Notes: generated by a model not told the origin, from the sequence alone. A DNA stretch of 64,000 nt from Marinobacterium sp. (GCA_030602245.1 JAUWAC010000001.1:1-64000); one strand, 5' to 3'. Shown: positions 7,434 to 17,938, numbered from the stretch's first letter. Made by a program: numbers and translations.

Positions 7434-7820
7434 TCAAACGTCGCGCGGATGACGGTCGGGATTGGCGGCCGCGTCGATGTGGCGCTCAATCAGGCGAATG
7501 TTGCGCAGGTTGGCCTTGAAGCCGAAGTCGAACAGGTCGCCGATCAGCGGTATCGCGCCCAGTGTCATCTCCAGCAGGATGTTGAACAGCATCCGCAGCA
7601 CGACCCCGGCCGGCACGCCGAGACGGATCGCTTTCATCAGGATGTAGCTCGACAGGGCGGCACCGGCCAGATCGCCGATGCCGGGGACCAGTCCGATCAG
7701 CCCGTCGAGTCCGATCCGCCAGCGGGTGCCGGGCACCGGCAGCGCGCTGTCGAGCAGACCGGCGAGCCGGCGCAGCGGTCTGAGTTGCTGTTCCTGTTGC
7801 GCTAAGGTCGGTTGCGTCAT
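7434..7820 (-). CDS. DUF4112 membrane protein
   Basis: A 128-residue protein with the DUF4112 signature: LLDSALPVPGTRWRIGLD followed by GLIGLVPGIGDLAGAALSSY (about 22-60), a second hydrophobic helix with LLEMTLGAIPLIGDLFDFGF (about 80-102) and a KANLRN segment. Two or three membrane-associated helices are expected. Function is not known. It lies between the Aer-like receptor and the MpaB-type oxygenase, all on the minus strand, with gaps of 52 and 70 bp. Confidence 0.85.
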   Translation of the reverse strand: MTQPTLAQQEQQLRPLRRLAGLLDSALPVPGTRWRIGLDGLIGLVPGIGDLAGAALSSYILMKAIRLGVPAGVVLRMLFNILLEMTLGAIPLIGDLFDFGFKANLRNIRLIERHIDAAANPDRHPRDV

Positions 7821-7872
7821 GGCCGCAGTCTAACCTCACCGAGGCGCGAGCTGAAGCGGGCACGGCGCCCGC

Positions 7873-9450
7873 TCAGGCATTCTGCCGGGCCCAGAACTGC
7901 CCGGCCAGTTCGCGGAAGCTGGTCGCCACGCCGAGCATGTCATGGCTGGTGTCGGCGCTGCGGTCAACGGCGGTCAGGTTCTGCTCCGACATGTCGCGGA
8001 TGGTCACGATGCTGCGGCTGATCTCGTCGGCGACGACGCTTTGCTGTTCCATCGCGGCCGCGATCTGGCTGCTCATGTCGTTGATGCGGGAGATCGCCTC
8101 GACGATCGCGTTGAGTGCCTGCGCCGTCTGCTCGCCCTGTTGCGCGCATTCACTGGCGCGTTGCTGACTGTGCGCCATCGCTTCGACGGCGCGGCCGGCG
8201 TTCTGCTGCAGGCGTTCGATCATGCCACGGATTTCGTCGGTCGAGGCGCTGGTGCGGCTGGCAAGCGAGCGCACCTCCGATGCGACAACGGCGAAGCCGC
8301 GTCCGGCATGGCCGGCACGGGACGCCTCGATGGCGGCATTCAGTGCGAGCAGATTGGTCTGCTCGGCGATCTCGTTGATGACATCGAGCACGCGCGCAAT
8401 ATCCAGGCTGCTGCGCTGCACCTGGGTGATGACGTCGGTGGCGCGACTGATTTCGGCTTTCATCGCCGCGATGGTCGCGACGCTGGCCTCCACCACCTGT
8501 TGACCCTGTCGTACCTCCCGCATGCCGCTGTCGGCGGCAGCGGCGGATTGCTGCGTACTGCCGGCCACCTCCTGAATGCTCGCGCTCATTTCGTCCACCG
8601 CCGCCGCTACCTGGTCGGTCTCGGTGTACTGGGTGCGTGTGCCGGTCTGGGACTGTTCGACCGCCGCGCTGAGCGTGGTGACGCTGCCCATCATCTGGTC
8701 AGATGAATCGGCGATGCGACCGATCAGGCCCGCCGTTTCGGACTCCAGTGCCTTGAAGGCGAGCAGCAGCTGGCCGATCTCGTCGCTGCGACCGGTGTAG
8801 ACGTACCGCGCCACCGGGTCATCGTGCAGCGCGCGGGCGTGACGGAAGACGCCGATCAGCGGTGTCAGCGTCAGCCACTGCCCCCCGAGTGCGATCAGTG
8901 CGGCGACGGCGATCAGCAGATATTGCAACGCCGCAGATGTCAGCAGCGGTGTCACGATCAACGCGGTCAGCAGCGGCAGCAGCCACCAGCTCAGCAGCCG
9001 GGCGACCCACGGCAGCCGCTGGCGGATCGCGCGCGGTGTCCGTCCCGCGAGCAGGGCCGGGTAGATTTTTTCCGCCCGCTGCACGTGGGCAGGATCCGGT
9101 TTGCGTCGGACCGACTGGTACTCGGCGATGGCACCGTCCTTTTCGATCGGCGTGACGTAGGCGTCGACCCAGTAATGGTTGCCGTTCTTGCAGCGGTTCT
9201 TGACCAGCCCCATCCAGGAGCGGCCGGCTTTGACGTGTCCCCACAGGGTGGCGAATGCCGCTGGCGGCATATCCGGGTGGCGCACGATGTTGTGATTGCG
9301 CCCGATCAGCTCCTCTTCCCGGAAGCCGCTGACACGGATGAAGTCGTCGTTGACGTAGGTAATGGCACCCTTGCGATTGGTGGTGGAAAGAATGTTCGCA
9401 GACGCATCGAACTGTTCTTCGATCTGCGTCACCGGCAGATTCTGTTTCAT
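7873..9450 (-). CDS. Aer-like methyl-accepting chemotaxis protein with PAS domain
   Basis: A 525-residue receptor without a periplasmic domain. An N-terminal PAS domain (about 10-115; [27 protein letters not shown] and the WVDAY segment are typical of FAD-binding Aer) precedes two adjacent membrane segments (about 145-195), a HAMP-like stretch, and the MCP signalling domain with the hairpin tip [21 protein letters not shown]. It should sense intracellular redox or oxygen and steer CheA. The ATG at 9450 is chosen over one seven codons upstream because GAGG lies nine bases before it. A TATAAT-like box is present on this strand at 9523-9528. Confidence 0.92.
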   Translation of the reverse strand: MKQNLPVTQIEEQFDASANILSTTNRKGAITYVNDDFIRVSGFREEELIGRNHNIVRHPDMPPAAFATLWGHVKAGRSWMGLVKNRCKNGNHYWVDAYVTPIEKDGAIAEYQSVRRKPDPAHVQRAEKIYPALLAGRTPRAIRQRLPWVARLLSWWLLPLLTALIVTPLLTSAALQYLLIAVAALIALGGQWLTLTPLIGVFRHARALHDDPVARYVYTGRSDEIGQLLLAFKALESETAGLIGRIADSSDQMMGSVTTLSAAVEQSQTGTRTQYTETDQVAAAVDEMSASIQEVAGSTQQSAAAADSGMREVRQGQQVVEASVATIAAMKAEISRATDVITQVQRSSLDIARVLDVINEIAEQTNLLALNAAIEASRAGHAGRGFAVVASEVRSLASRTSASTDEIRGMIERLQQNAGRAVEAMAHSQQRASECAQQGEQTAQALNAIVEAISRINDMSSQIAAAMEQQSVVADEISRSIVTIRDMSEQNLTAVDRSADTSHDMLGVATSFRELAGQFWARQNA

Positions 9451-9659
9451 TCTGTGATACCTCAAGCGCACGGCCGCAGGAGCCTCAACCGATTATCCTC
9501 TTGCCTTGAAAAAGGGGGCGGCATTATACGGATTTGATTCGGTCTGAGGGAGAGAAATGTTGCTCAATCGAGACGCTTACGCGATGCGTGCGTAATTGGA
9601 TCACCCGGTGCAGGGTTTTTCGGAAGGGGGGCTGACGGCGACGGTGTGCCGGTTGGCGG

Positions 9660-10880
9660 TCAGTCGATTTCGTTGAACAGCAGTTGCACCCGCAGCTGCA
9701 CGTCGCGGTAGCGCTGCAGGTCGTCGGCCGCATATTGCGTCAGCGGCTGTTTCATGCAGCAGGCCCGTTCCAGCGCGATCGCTTCGTTGAGCAGCTGGCC
9801 GAGCGGGCCTTCGCGGTTGAGTAGGGCGCGGCGCACCTCGGGCTCGACTTCGACTTCGCGCAGGAAGCTTTCCGTCTCCACCGACAGCAGGATGTCGGCA
9901 CCGGAGAGCAGGCCAGCGAGAAACGCGCTGTCCGGGTTCAGGCTGGCGTAACGGGCCGCGTCGCACATCGCCATGCAGAACTTGGCGCGTACCAGTACCA
10001 GCCGCGCCACCTCCGACGAGCCGGCACGCACCGCCGCGATCAGCACGACCCAGCGGCGCAGGTTATCGAGCCCCAGCCGCAGCACCACGCCCTGAACCGA
10101 GGTGATCGGCTGCCGGGTACGGAACAGCGGGCTGTTGACCACCTTGAGCAGACTCATCGCCAGACCCGGATCGTCGTTGATCAGGTCCATGATGAGGTTC
10201 ATGTCGGGTTCATCGCTGTAAAGCGCACCCAGTACGCGGGTCAGCTGCATCGCCGCTGCACTGAGCTTCTTGCCGTAGATGGTGATCGGGCGGGCCAGAA
10301 AGTAGCCCTGATAAAGATGAAAGCCGGCGTCGTGGTAGGCGGCGCGCACCTCTTCAGTTTCCACCCGTTCCGCCAGCCAGCGGCAGCCCGGCAGCGTCAT
10401 GTGCTCGCGGTACTCCAGTGCCTGTTCCAGCGGCGTGTTGAGCACGTCCACCTTGATGACCGAGGCGTATTCGAGCAGCGGGCGCCAGGCGTCGGTAAAC
10501 TCGAAATCGTCCAGCGCAAAGCGGAAGCCGCGCCGGTGCCAGGCCGCGACCGCATCGATAAAATCGGCGTCGGGGCGAATCCGCTCCACCAGTTCGATGA
10601 CCACATGGGCGGGATCGATCGGCAGGAACGCCCGTGACAGCAGGAAATCCGCCGAGACGTTGATGAATGCGGGTTTGCGGTAGTGATCGACCTGATCGGT
10701 GATGCCGGTGCAGAGATTAAGCAACAGCTCGCTGGTCGCCTGAGCTTCGCCGATATCCATGGCGGTCTGATCCAGATCATCGCGGTAGAGCAGCTCGACG
10801 GCCGCGACGCGGGTGTTGCGATCATAGATCGGCTGTGCAGCCAGTAACCGGTTCTGTGTATCAGTAGCGTGCGCGGACAT
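9660..10880 (-). CDS. EAL/HDOD domain signalling protein (YuxH-like)
   Basis: A 406-residue protein with an N-terminal EAL-like half (about 10-205) and a C-terminal HDOD half (about 210-395). The EAL half is degenerate: the signature is ELLYR (about 29-33) instead of EALLR, and the catalytic Asp pair region reads FALDDFEFT, so c-di-GMP hydrolysis is doubtful. HDOD domains act as regulatory protein scaffolds in motility, biofilm and virulence signalling. It is a single-gene unit on the minus strand, separated from the nuclease gene by 115 bp of A/T-richer sequence that probably holds its promoter. Confidence 0.88.
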   Translation of the reverse strand: MSAHATDTQNRLLAAQPIYDRNTRVAAVELLYRDDLDQTAMDIGEAQATSELLLNLCTGITDQVDHYRKPAFINVSADFLLSRAFLPIDPAHVVIELVERIRPDADFIDAVAAWHRRGFRFALDDFEFTDAWRPLLEYASVIKVDVLNTPLEQALEYREHMTLPGCRWLAERVETEEVRAAYHDAGFHLYQGYFLARPITIYGKKLSAAAMQLTRVLGALYSDEPDMNLIMDLINDDPGLAMSLLKVVNSPLFRTRQPITSVQGVVLRLGLDNLRRWVVLIAAVRAGSSEVARLVLVRAKFCMAMCDAARYASLNPDSAFLAGLLSGADILLSVETESFLREVEVEPEVRRALLNREGPLGQLLNEAIALERACCMKQPLTQYAADDLQRYRDVQLRVQLLFNEID

Positions 10881-10995
10881 GGCGGTACCAGCTATTTATA
10901 TGTTTCTTATTTGCGACATTTTGCCGCTGGCATTATGGCAAAGTCGCGTGACCGGGAAAAGCAAAAGTGCCCCATCCGGGAGTGAATGCAAGCGT

Positions 10996-12687
10996 TCAAT
11001 GGTCGTGCCAGTGCACGTAGCAGACGCTGACATCGATGCCGTTGTCATGGCAGTAGGCCAGCCAGCGCTGCTGATGGTCCTGCAGGCGGTCGCCGGGCCC
11101 CTTGACCTCGATCAGCCGGTAACGTCGCGTATCGGCATAGAACTGGATCAGATCCGGCAGGCCGCTTCGGTGTGCGGGCAGATCGTCGAGCAGGCGCCGG
11201 AACATCGCCCCGAGATCCGCTGGCGGAATACAGCGCAACGCCAATGCCAGCAGCTCCGGTGTCAGCAGCGACCAGTTGATGAACGGGCAGGTGATGCCGT
11301 GCTTTGCGTCGTAGCGGGCGCGAATGGTGTCCCGGTAGCGATCATCCCCGAGCAGTGCCAGCGCAGCATCGAACATCGCACGTCGGCGCGGGACGAAGTC
11401 GGGCCGGCGCAGGTCGGCCGGCGCGGCCTGAAACGGATGGAAGAACGCACCGGGCAGGGGGGCATAGAGTGCGGGCCAGCACAGCAGCGCAAACAGTCCG
11501 TTGATCAGCCCGTTCTCGACATAGAACACCGGTGCGTCGGGGCGGCTCAGCGCAGCGGCGACCGCGGACTCGACGCGGTCAGCGGCGGGTAACGACAGCT
11601 GCAGCTGAGGCAGCGCGGGTTTGGGGTTGGGCAATGGCACCTGTCCGAGTGCCCGGGCCAGCCGGCGCTGAATCCGTGCCAGCGCTTCGCGTTCGGCCGG
11701 GCGCGTCGCACGCGTCAGCGCCTGCTGCAGCGCGTTGAATGTGTCGACGTTCGGTTGCTGACGCTCCCGCACGCGAAAGTAGCGCAGTTGTGCGTCCGGG
11801 TGGCAGCTGTCGGCATAGAGCGCGAGCGCTGTGCTGAGATCTCCGGCGCGCTCGGCGCTGCGGGCAAGCTCGAACAGCAGGCGACCGCGGCGGTGCTCAA
11901 GCCACTGGCATTGCTCGATCCGGGACGGCAACAAAGGACGAATCGATGCCACCGGTACACCATCCTCCAGCGCATCGCGTGCCTGCTGCAGCTCCAGCCA
12001 GAGATCCACTTCGGCGCGGCTGGCGAACGCGCGCGAGTCCGGCGAAAAGGGTACGGCCTCGAAGCGCTGATGGCCGAGTTCGGTCAGTACGAAGGCGCTC
12101 AGGTCCTGATTCAGGGTGCCAAAAAACATCAGGTTCAGACGCTGGAACAGCGCACCTTCGGCCAGCTCTGCGAGCGGGTCATCGCCCGCCGGGTGCCACT
12201 CGGACCAGGGCCGGGTCGCGGTGCCGAAATGCCCGTTCAGCGCGTCCAGCAGCCGACCCTTGCTGGCCGACGCCGGCAGCGACAGCTGATGCGTTGTCGC
12301 CAGTTGCGCGAGTTCGGCGCGGGTCATCAACGGTTCAAGCTCGGCGACGCGCAGGGGCGGATCGGGCCGTACCCAGCCGTCCTCAATCAGCACCGCCATC
12401 GCACTGCGGGTACAGCCGATCTCGTGGTAGTTCAGCCGGCTGTAACGAAAGCGGTCGCCACGGCGCATCAGCATGCGTGTCAGCAGTGCACGGGCGCGGT
12501 CGGGCAGGGCCCGAAACCGGCGCAGGCGTTCGCGCTCGGCCTGCGTCAGCAGATCGGCGTGATGGGTGTCGACCCAGTCCACCAGTGTCTGCATGTTGCG
12601 CAGGTAGTAGAGCGGGTCTTCGAGCGGCGCCGCCTGCGGACGGGCGGCGAGCGGTCGGGCATCTGTCGATGAAGCGTCGGCGGTCAT
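10996..12687 (-). CDS. FAN1-type structure-specific nuclease with VRR-NUC domain
   Basis: A 563-residue protein similar in layout to bacterial FAN1 (for example the Pseudomonas enzyme), which incises 5' flaps and unhooks interstrand crosslinks. The N-terminal part (YYLRNMQTLVDWV, then RFRYSRLNYHEIG and a SAP-like ALNGHFG segment) is the FAN1 winged/SAP region, the middle is TPR-like, and the C-terminus has the VRR-NUC core: GLPDLIQFY, then IEVKGPGDRLQDHQQRWL, supplying the D...ExK catalytic residues and Q. The ATG at 12687 is preferred to one 17 codons upstream because a TATAAA-like promoter box lies between them. Confidence 0.85.
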   Translation of the reverse strand: MTADASSTDARPLAARPQAAPLEDPLYYLRNMQTLVDWVDTHHADLLTQAERERLRRFRALPDRARALLTRMLMRRGDRFRYSRLNYHEIGCTRSAMAVLIEDGWVRPDPPLRVAELEPLMTRAELAQLATTHQLSLPASASKGRLLDALNGHFGTATRPWSEWHPAGDDPLAELAEGALFQRLNLMFFGTLNQDLSAFVLTELGHQRFEAVPFSPDSRAFASRAEVDLWLELQQARDALEDGVPVASIRPLLPSRIEQCQWLEHRRGRLLFELARSAERAGDLSTALALYADSCHPDAQLRYFRVRERQQPNVDTFNALQQALTRATRPAEREALARIQRRLARALGQVPLPNPKPALPQLQLSLPAADRVESAVAAALSRPDAPVFYVENGLINGLFALLCWPALYAPLPGAFFHPFQAAPADLRRPDFVPRRRAMFDAALALLGDDRYRDTIRARYDAKHGITCPFINWSLLTPELLALALRCIPPADLGAMFRRLLDDLPAHRSGLPDLIQFYADTRRYRLIEVKGPGDRLQDHQQRWLAYCHDNGIDVSVCYVHWHDH

Positions 12688-12858
12688 CTGTATCGGTGGG
12701 CAGCGGGTGATCAGCTGGTTTATAGTCAGCCTTATCATAGCAGCGGGGCGCAGACTTCCGGCCTCCGACGTCAGGGTTTAATGGGCGCACCTGTGTTGTG
12801 CTGTCGGCAACAGGCTACACTGAACGGAAGCTTATCCCAGGGTTGGGGCCTTTTTTGG

Positions 12859-14772
12859 ATGCGTCGAACTGTTTACCTGCTGATTCCGGTCATGCTGTTC
12901 GTGCTGACGATGCTGCACCTGCAAGAGGTGCGTATCACCAACGAGCGGCAGTATCTGAATTACGAGACGCGTCTTCAGTCGCTGGCGATGAGTACCAGCC
13001 TGCAGCGTTACCGTGTTGCGCTGCACATGTTTTTTAACGAAACCATCCAGCGTCCCGAGATTGCCAGCCTGATCGCCAGTGCCGTGAGTGCCGAGGGGAT
13101 GGAACGGCAACGCCTGCGTGCACTGCTGCATGAGCAGCTCGGCCCCGCCTATGCACGGCTGCAGCAGCTGGGTATCGAACAGCTGCAGATTCACACCGAG
13201 GACGGCCACAGCTTCCTGCGTTTCCATGAGCCCGACCGCTATGGCGATTATCTGTTGCCGTATCGTCCGTCACTCGGTGTGGTCAGGCGTCAGGGGGAAC
13301 CGCTGTTTCTGTTCGAAGTCGGGCGGCTGTTTATTGGCTTTCGCCATGTCGAGCCGGTCACTGACAACGGCCGCCTCGTGGCCAGTGTCGAGGCGGGTGT
13401 GTCGTTCGACCAGGTGCGCGAGCTGCTGATCGAGAATGATCCGGGCACGGTCTATCGCTTCCTGCTGCGGCGTGATCCGGTCGAAGCGGTGGTGCTGGAC
13501 TTCTATCGCCAGCAGCGCAGTCAGCTGTCGCCCTCGGCCTTCGGCGCTAATTACCTGATGCTTGATCAGATGCCGACGCAGGGAGCAGAGCTTGCCGGCG
13601 TGGGCTTTACCGCGCTGGCGCAGCAGTTGCAGCAGCCGGCGCTGGAGGGCTCCCTGGCAAAGGAGTTGCCATTTACGCTCGGCTTTGCCATCGATGCGCA
13701 GTATTTCACCTCGACCTTTATCCCGGTGCATGACGTGGACGGGGCGCTGGCGGCCTGGGTGGTCGCGTTCAGCCCGTCGTCACTGCTCAAAAGCATTTAT
13801 GACGATTACTACAGTGATTTGTCGATCGGTGCGGTGATGCTGCTGGTCGTCACCACGCTGCTGCTGATTCTGGCCAGCAAGCACAACGCGCTGAGCCGCC
13901 AGACTCAGCGCATGGATGCGATCAGCGCTGCGGTCGGCGAGGGTATTTTCGTGCTCGATCCGCAGCGCCGCGCGGCCTACGTCAACCAGAGCGCCTGCGA
14001 ACTGACCGGCTACAGCGAAGCGCAACTGATGGCCTCGGATATCCATGATCTGATCCATGCGCACCCGCACACCGCAGCAGATCCCTGCCCGATTCTGAGC
14101 ACCATGGCGACCGGTGAGCCCCACACCGGCGACGAGCAGTTTCTGCGTGCCGACGGCGAGGTGATGGACGTGGCGGTGACCAGCCGGGCAATGCGTCAAA
14201 AAGGGCAGATTACCGGGGTTGTGACGGTGTTTCGCGATATCACCGAGCGCAAGCGTCTGGAGCAGCGGCTGGCGCACATGGCCACCATCGACGAGCTGAC
14301 CGGGCTGATGAACTGACGCGCACTGGTCAGCGTGATCGACAACGAGATTCGCCGTCTGCACCGCAGTCATGAACCGAGCGTGCTGATGATGATCGACTTC
14401 GACCATTTCAAGGAGGTCAATGACACCTACGGCCATGATGCCGGCGACCGTGTGCTGCGCCACTTTGCCGAGATTGCCCGCGAGTGCCTGCGTGAGAGCG
14501 ACTCGCTGGGTCGTCTGGGCGGCGAGGAGTTCGCCGTACTGCTGCCCGATACGCCGCTGGCCGGTGCGCTGACGCTGGCCGAGCGTCTGCGCATGGCGGT
14601 GGAAGCGGCTGAAACCCGCTGCGACGACAGGCTCAGTATCCGTATCACGCTGTCGATCGGGCTGTGTCAGCTCAGCCGCGACGACCATACCGCCAGCGAT
14701 GCGCTGCGCCGTGTCGACAAGGCGCTGTACCGGGCCAAGGCGCTCGGCCGCAACCGGGTCGAAGTCGCCTGA
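12859..14772 (+). pseudogene. Membrane PAS-GGDEF diguanylate cyclase with one in-frame stop
   Basis: One continuous frame is broken only by TGA at 14314-14316. It starts with a membrane segment (RRTVYLLIPVMLFVLTML) and continues through a periplasmic sensor domain (to about 13800), a second membrane segment near 13830-13870, a PAS domain (about 13910-14240), then the DELTGLMN start of the GGDEF domain, the stop, and RALVS. After the stop the GGDEF domain is complete, with an intact GGEEF signature at 14518-14532. Related proteins read LMNRRAL here, so a single CGA-to-TGA change explains the break. It is probably inactive as a cyclase unless the stop is read through or translation restarts at GTG 14332. 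Confidence 0.85.
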
Positions 14773-14987
14773 GGCGGCGCATCCGGCCTGCCTGTTGTCC
14801 CTCTGACCCACCTCTGGAGCGGGGCTGTCGCTGGCTGTCCCGGCGCGGGTGTATCTGTTGCGCCCGGTCCCATCGGCTAAACTGACTGATTAAACGCCGA
14901 AAAACGGCAAATCTGTTGCCTTGGGAATGGCCCCCGGGGGCCGGGTTCACTACAATGCACGCTTTTGCCAACTCAGCGCGAAACGAC

Positions 14988-16085
14988 ATGCTCAAGACAC
15001 CCTATTATCTGATCGACAAAGCCAGTCTTCTGCGCAACATGCAGAAGATCGCCTATGTGCGCGAGCACTCCGGTGCCAAGGCGTTGCTGGCCCTGAAATG
15101 TTTTGCCACCTGGTCGGTGTTTGATCTGATGCAGGAGTACATGGATGGCACCACGTCATCCTCGCTGTTCGAGGTGAAACTGGGGCGCGAGAAGTTCCGC
15201 GGCGAGACCCATGCCTACAGCGTGGCGTACGCCGACGACGAGATCGACGAGGTGATCGCCAACTGCGACAAGATCATCTTCAACTCGATCAGCCAGCTGC
15301 AGCGTTTTCGCGCGCAGTCCGATGGCGTGATCCGCGGCCTGCGCGTGAACCCGCAGGTCAGCACCTCGGAGTTCATCATCGCCGATCCGGCGCGTCCGTA
15401 CAGCCGCCTTGGCGAGTGGGATCCGAGCAAGATCGAGGCGGTGATCGACGATATTTCCGGCTTCATGTTCCACAACAACTGTGAGAACGAGAGCTTCGAA
15501 CGCTTCGACGAGATGCTGGGCCAGATCGAAGCGCGCTTCGGCCACCTGATCGCGCGGGTCGACTGGGTCAGCCTCGGTGGTGGCATCCATTTCACCGGTG
15601 AGGGCTATCCGGTCGATCGCTTCTGCCAGCGTCTGCGCGAGTTCTCCGAGCGTTACGGGGTGCAGGTGTATCTGGAGCCCGGCGAAGCGGCGATCACCAA
15701 CACCACCTCACTCGAGGTGACGGTCCTCGACACGCTGTATAACGGCAAGCATCTGGCGGTGGTCGACAGCTCGATCGAGGCACATATGCTCGATCTGCTG
15801 ATCTACCGAGAAACCGCCAAGATGGAGCCCAACACCGGCCCGCATACCTACATGGTGTGCGGCAAGTCCTGTCTGGCCGGGGACATCTTTGGCGAGTTCA
15901 GCTTCGAGCAGGCGCTGAAGATCGGCGACCGGCTCTCGTTCAAGGACGCGGCCGGCTACACAATGGTCAAGAAAAACTGGTTCAATGGGGTCAAGATGCC
16001 GGCGATTGCGGTACGCGAGCTGGATGGCAGCATCGAACTGGTACGTGACTTCGATTACGAAGACTTTGTCAAAAACCTCTCTTGA
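14988..16085 (+). CDS. nspC: Carboxynorspermidine decarboxylase
   Basis: A 365-residue PLP enzyme of the alanine-racemase fold that decarboxylates carboxynorspermidine (and carboxyspermidine) to norspermidine (spermidine). The PLP-lysine region is KALLALKCFATWSVFD (near residues 30-45); HNNCENE, SLGGGIHFT and LEPGEA are the conserved phosphate-binding and substrate-loop motifs; and MVCGKSCLAGD holds the C-terminal active-site Cys/Asp. ATG 14988 gives the family start MLKTPYYLID; two longer in-frame starts are less likely. Carboxynorspermidine dehydrogenase follows 44 bp downstream, so the pair forms an operon. Confidence 0.94.
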   Translation: MLKTPYYLIDKASLLRNMQKIAYVREHSGAKALLALKCFATWSVFDLMQEYMDGTTSSSLFEVKLGREKFRGETHAYSVAYADDEIDEVIANCDKIIFNSISQLQRFRAQSDGVIRGLRVNPQVSTSEFIIADPARPYSRLGEWDPSKIEAVIDDISGFMFHNNCENESFERFDEMLGQIEARFGHLIARVDWVSLGGGIHFTGEGYPVDRFCQRLREFSERYGVQVYLEPGEAAITNTTSLEVTVLDTLYNGKHLAVVDSSIEAHMLDLLIYRETAKMEPNTGPHTYMVCGKSCLAGDIFGEFSFEQALKIGDRLSFKDAAGYTMVKKNWFNGVKMPAIAVRELDGSIELVRDFDYEDFVKNLS

Positions 16086-16129
16086 GAGGTGTTCCACCCT
16101 CTGGGTATTGAATGAAGTTGAGGAATGCG

Positions 16130-17368
16130 ATGAGCAAGAATGTTCTGATTATCGGGGCGGGAGGTGTCGCGCAGGTCGTTGCGCACAAGTGTGCGCAGAA
16201 CAACGACGTACTGGGTAATATCGCAATCGCATCACGCACGCTGTCCAAGTGCGAGCAGATTGTGGCCAGCGTGATGGAAAAGGGTGCCATGAAAGTCGAG
16301 GGCAAGATCACAGCCCACGAACTGAACGCCCTGGATGTCAAAGCGACCGCCGATCTGATCCGCGAAACCGGTTCCGAGATTGTCATCAACGTGGGCACCG
16401 CGTTCCTGAACATGTCCGTGATGAGTGCCTGCCTCGAGGCGGGTGCGGTGTATCTGGATACCGCCATTCACGAAGAGCCGGACAAAATCTGTGAAACGCC
16501 GCCCTGGTATGCGAACTATGAGTGGAAGCGTCGCGACGAGTTCAAGCAGAAGGGCCTGACCGCGATTCTGGGGGTCGGTTTCGACCCGGGCGTGGTAAAT
16601 GCCTATGCGCGCATCGGTTGTGACATGCTCGACTCCGTCGAGTCGATCGATATCGTCGATGTGAATGCCGGCGATCACGGCCGCTACTTTGCGACCAACT
16701 TCGATCCGGAGATCAACTTCCGCGAGTTCACCGGCACCGTCTACTCCTGGCAGAACAACCAGTGGCAGTCGAACAAGATGTTCGAGATCAGCCGCACCGA
16801 CGATCTGCCGGTCGTGGGCGAGCGCACCACCTATCTGAGCGGCCATGACGAGGTACACTCGCTGTCGCAGAACCTTGGCGTGCCGAACGTACGTTTCTGG
16901 ATGGGCTTCGGTGAGCACTACATCAACGTGTTCACGGTCCTGAAGAACCTGGGTCTGCTGTCAGAGCAGCCGGTGACAACGGCTGAAGGTCTGGAAGTGG
17001 TGCCGCTGAAGGTGGTCAAGGCGGTGCTGCCGGATCCGTCATCGCTGGCGCCGAACTACACCGGCAAGACCTGTATCGGTGACTTCGTCAAGGGTCAGAA
17101 GGACGGCAAGGAGACCGAGGTCTTCATCTACAACGTCGCTGACCACAAGGACGCCTACAACGAAGTGGGCAGCCAGGGCATCTCCTACACCGCCGGTGTA
17201 CCGCCGGTCGCGGCGGCGATGCTGGTCGCCACCGGCGAGTGGGATGCCAGGACTATGGTCAACGTTGAAGAACTGGACCCGCGTCCGTTCATCAACCTGC
17301 TCAACAAGATCGGTCTGCCGACCCGTATCCGCGACGAGGCCGGCGATCGTCCGCTGAGCTTCGACTGA
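16130..17368 (+). CDS. Carboxynorspermidine/carboxyspermidine dehydrogenase
   Basis: A 412-residue member of the saccharopine dehydrogenase family. It condenses aspartate semialdehyde with diaminopropane or putrescine using NADPH, supplying the substrate of nspC. The N-terminus is a Rossmann fold (VLIIGAGGVAQVVAHKCAQ, residues 4-22, then SRTLSKCE), and VGFDPGVVNAYA (about 150-161) and the EVGSQGISYTAGVPP segment are family landmarks. The ATG at 16130 follows GAGGAAT by three bases. A strong terminator lies seven bases after the stop, closing the nspC operon. Confidence 0.93.
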   Translation: MSKNVLIIGAGGVAQVVAHKCAQNNDVLGNIAIASRTLSKCEQIVASVMEKGAMKVEGKITAHELNALDVKATADLIRETGSEIVINVGTAFLNMSVMSACLEAGAVYLDTAIHEEPDKICETPPWYANYEWKRRDEFKQKGLTAILGVGFDPGVVNAYARIGCDMLDSVESIDIVDVNAGDHGRYFATNFDPEINFREFTGTVYSWQNNQWQSNKMFEISRTDDLPVVGERTTYLSGHDEVHSLSQNLGVPNVRFWMGFGEHYINVFTVLKNLGLLSEQPVTTAEGLEVVPLKVVKAVLPDPSSLAPNYTGKTCIGDFVKGQKDGKETEVFIYNVADHKDAYNEVGSQGISYTAGVPPVAAAMLVATGEWDARTMVNVEELDPRPFINLLNKIGLPTRIRDEAGDRPLSFD

Positions 17369-17374
17369 TCGCAA

Positions 17375-17407
17375 GGGCCGCTCCGCAAACGGGGCGGCCC
17401 TTTTTTT
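17375..17407 (+). terminator. Rho-independent terminator of the nspC operon
   Basis: GGGCCGCTCCG, a CAAA loop, CGGGGCGGCCC and then seven T. The 11-bp stem has one T-G pair. Confidence 0.93.
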
Positions 17408-17590
17408 GTATCGGGCGGCTGCGTTGCCCGCACGTCTCTGCCCGGGCTGACCGGCCCGTCGGCAAAACAATACGTATTCTGTATTAAATAACTGAGTTGC
17501 AGACCGGTTAAGCCTTGCGGGGAGACCTGGAATGCGATTTTCGGTTATGATTGCGCGTCTTTTTATTCTCAAATGTTTTGGAGACCCGCC

Positions 17591-17938
17591 ATGGCCGATC
17601 TGCCTGCGTGCCCCAGCTGCGCTGCCGACTATACCTATGAAGATCAGGGACTCTATGTCTGCCCCTCCTGCGGTCACGAATGGTCCGGCGATGCCGCCGC
17701 CGCGGCCGCGGCCGATGAGGACACGCTGGTCGTGCGTGATGCCAATGGTAATCAGCTCAGCGACGGCGATTACGTGACCCTGATCAAGGATCTGAAGGTG
17801 AAGGGCTCCTCGTCGGTGATCAAGGTCGGCACCAAGGTCAGGATCAACCGATTGGTCGATGGCGATCACGATATCGACTGCAAGGTCGATGGCATCGGTC
17901 CGATGATGCTGAAATCGGCGTTCGTGAAAAAAGCCTGA
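17591..17938 (+). CDS. yjdM: Zinc-ribbon protein YjdM (PhnA family)
   Basis: A 115-residue protein with an N-terminal zinc ribbon (CPSC at residues 7-10 and CPSC at about 24-27) followed by the PhnA C-terminal SH3-like domain ([26 protein letters not shown] and the closing segment [13 protein letters not shown]). Despite the historical name phnA, it has no proven part in phosphonate use. GGAGACCCGCC precedes the ATG at 17591, which gives the standard [10 protein letters not shown] start, unlike the ATG six codons upstream. Confidence 0.93.
   Translation: MADLPACPSCAADYTYEDQGLYVCPSCGHEWSGDAAAAAAADEDTLVVRDANGNQLSDGDYVTLIKDLKVKGSSSVIKVGTKVRINRLVDGDHDIDCKVDGIGPMMLKSAFVKKA

Noticed and set aside
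17476-17500. LexA-like box (CTGTATTAAATAACTG) before yjdM
   Set aside because: The right half is ACTG instead of ACAG and yjdM is not a usual SOS gene; similarity is probably chance.
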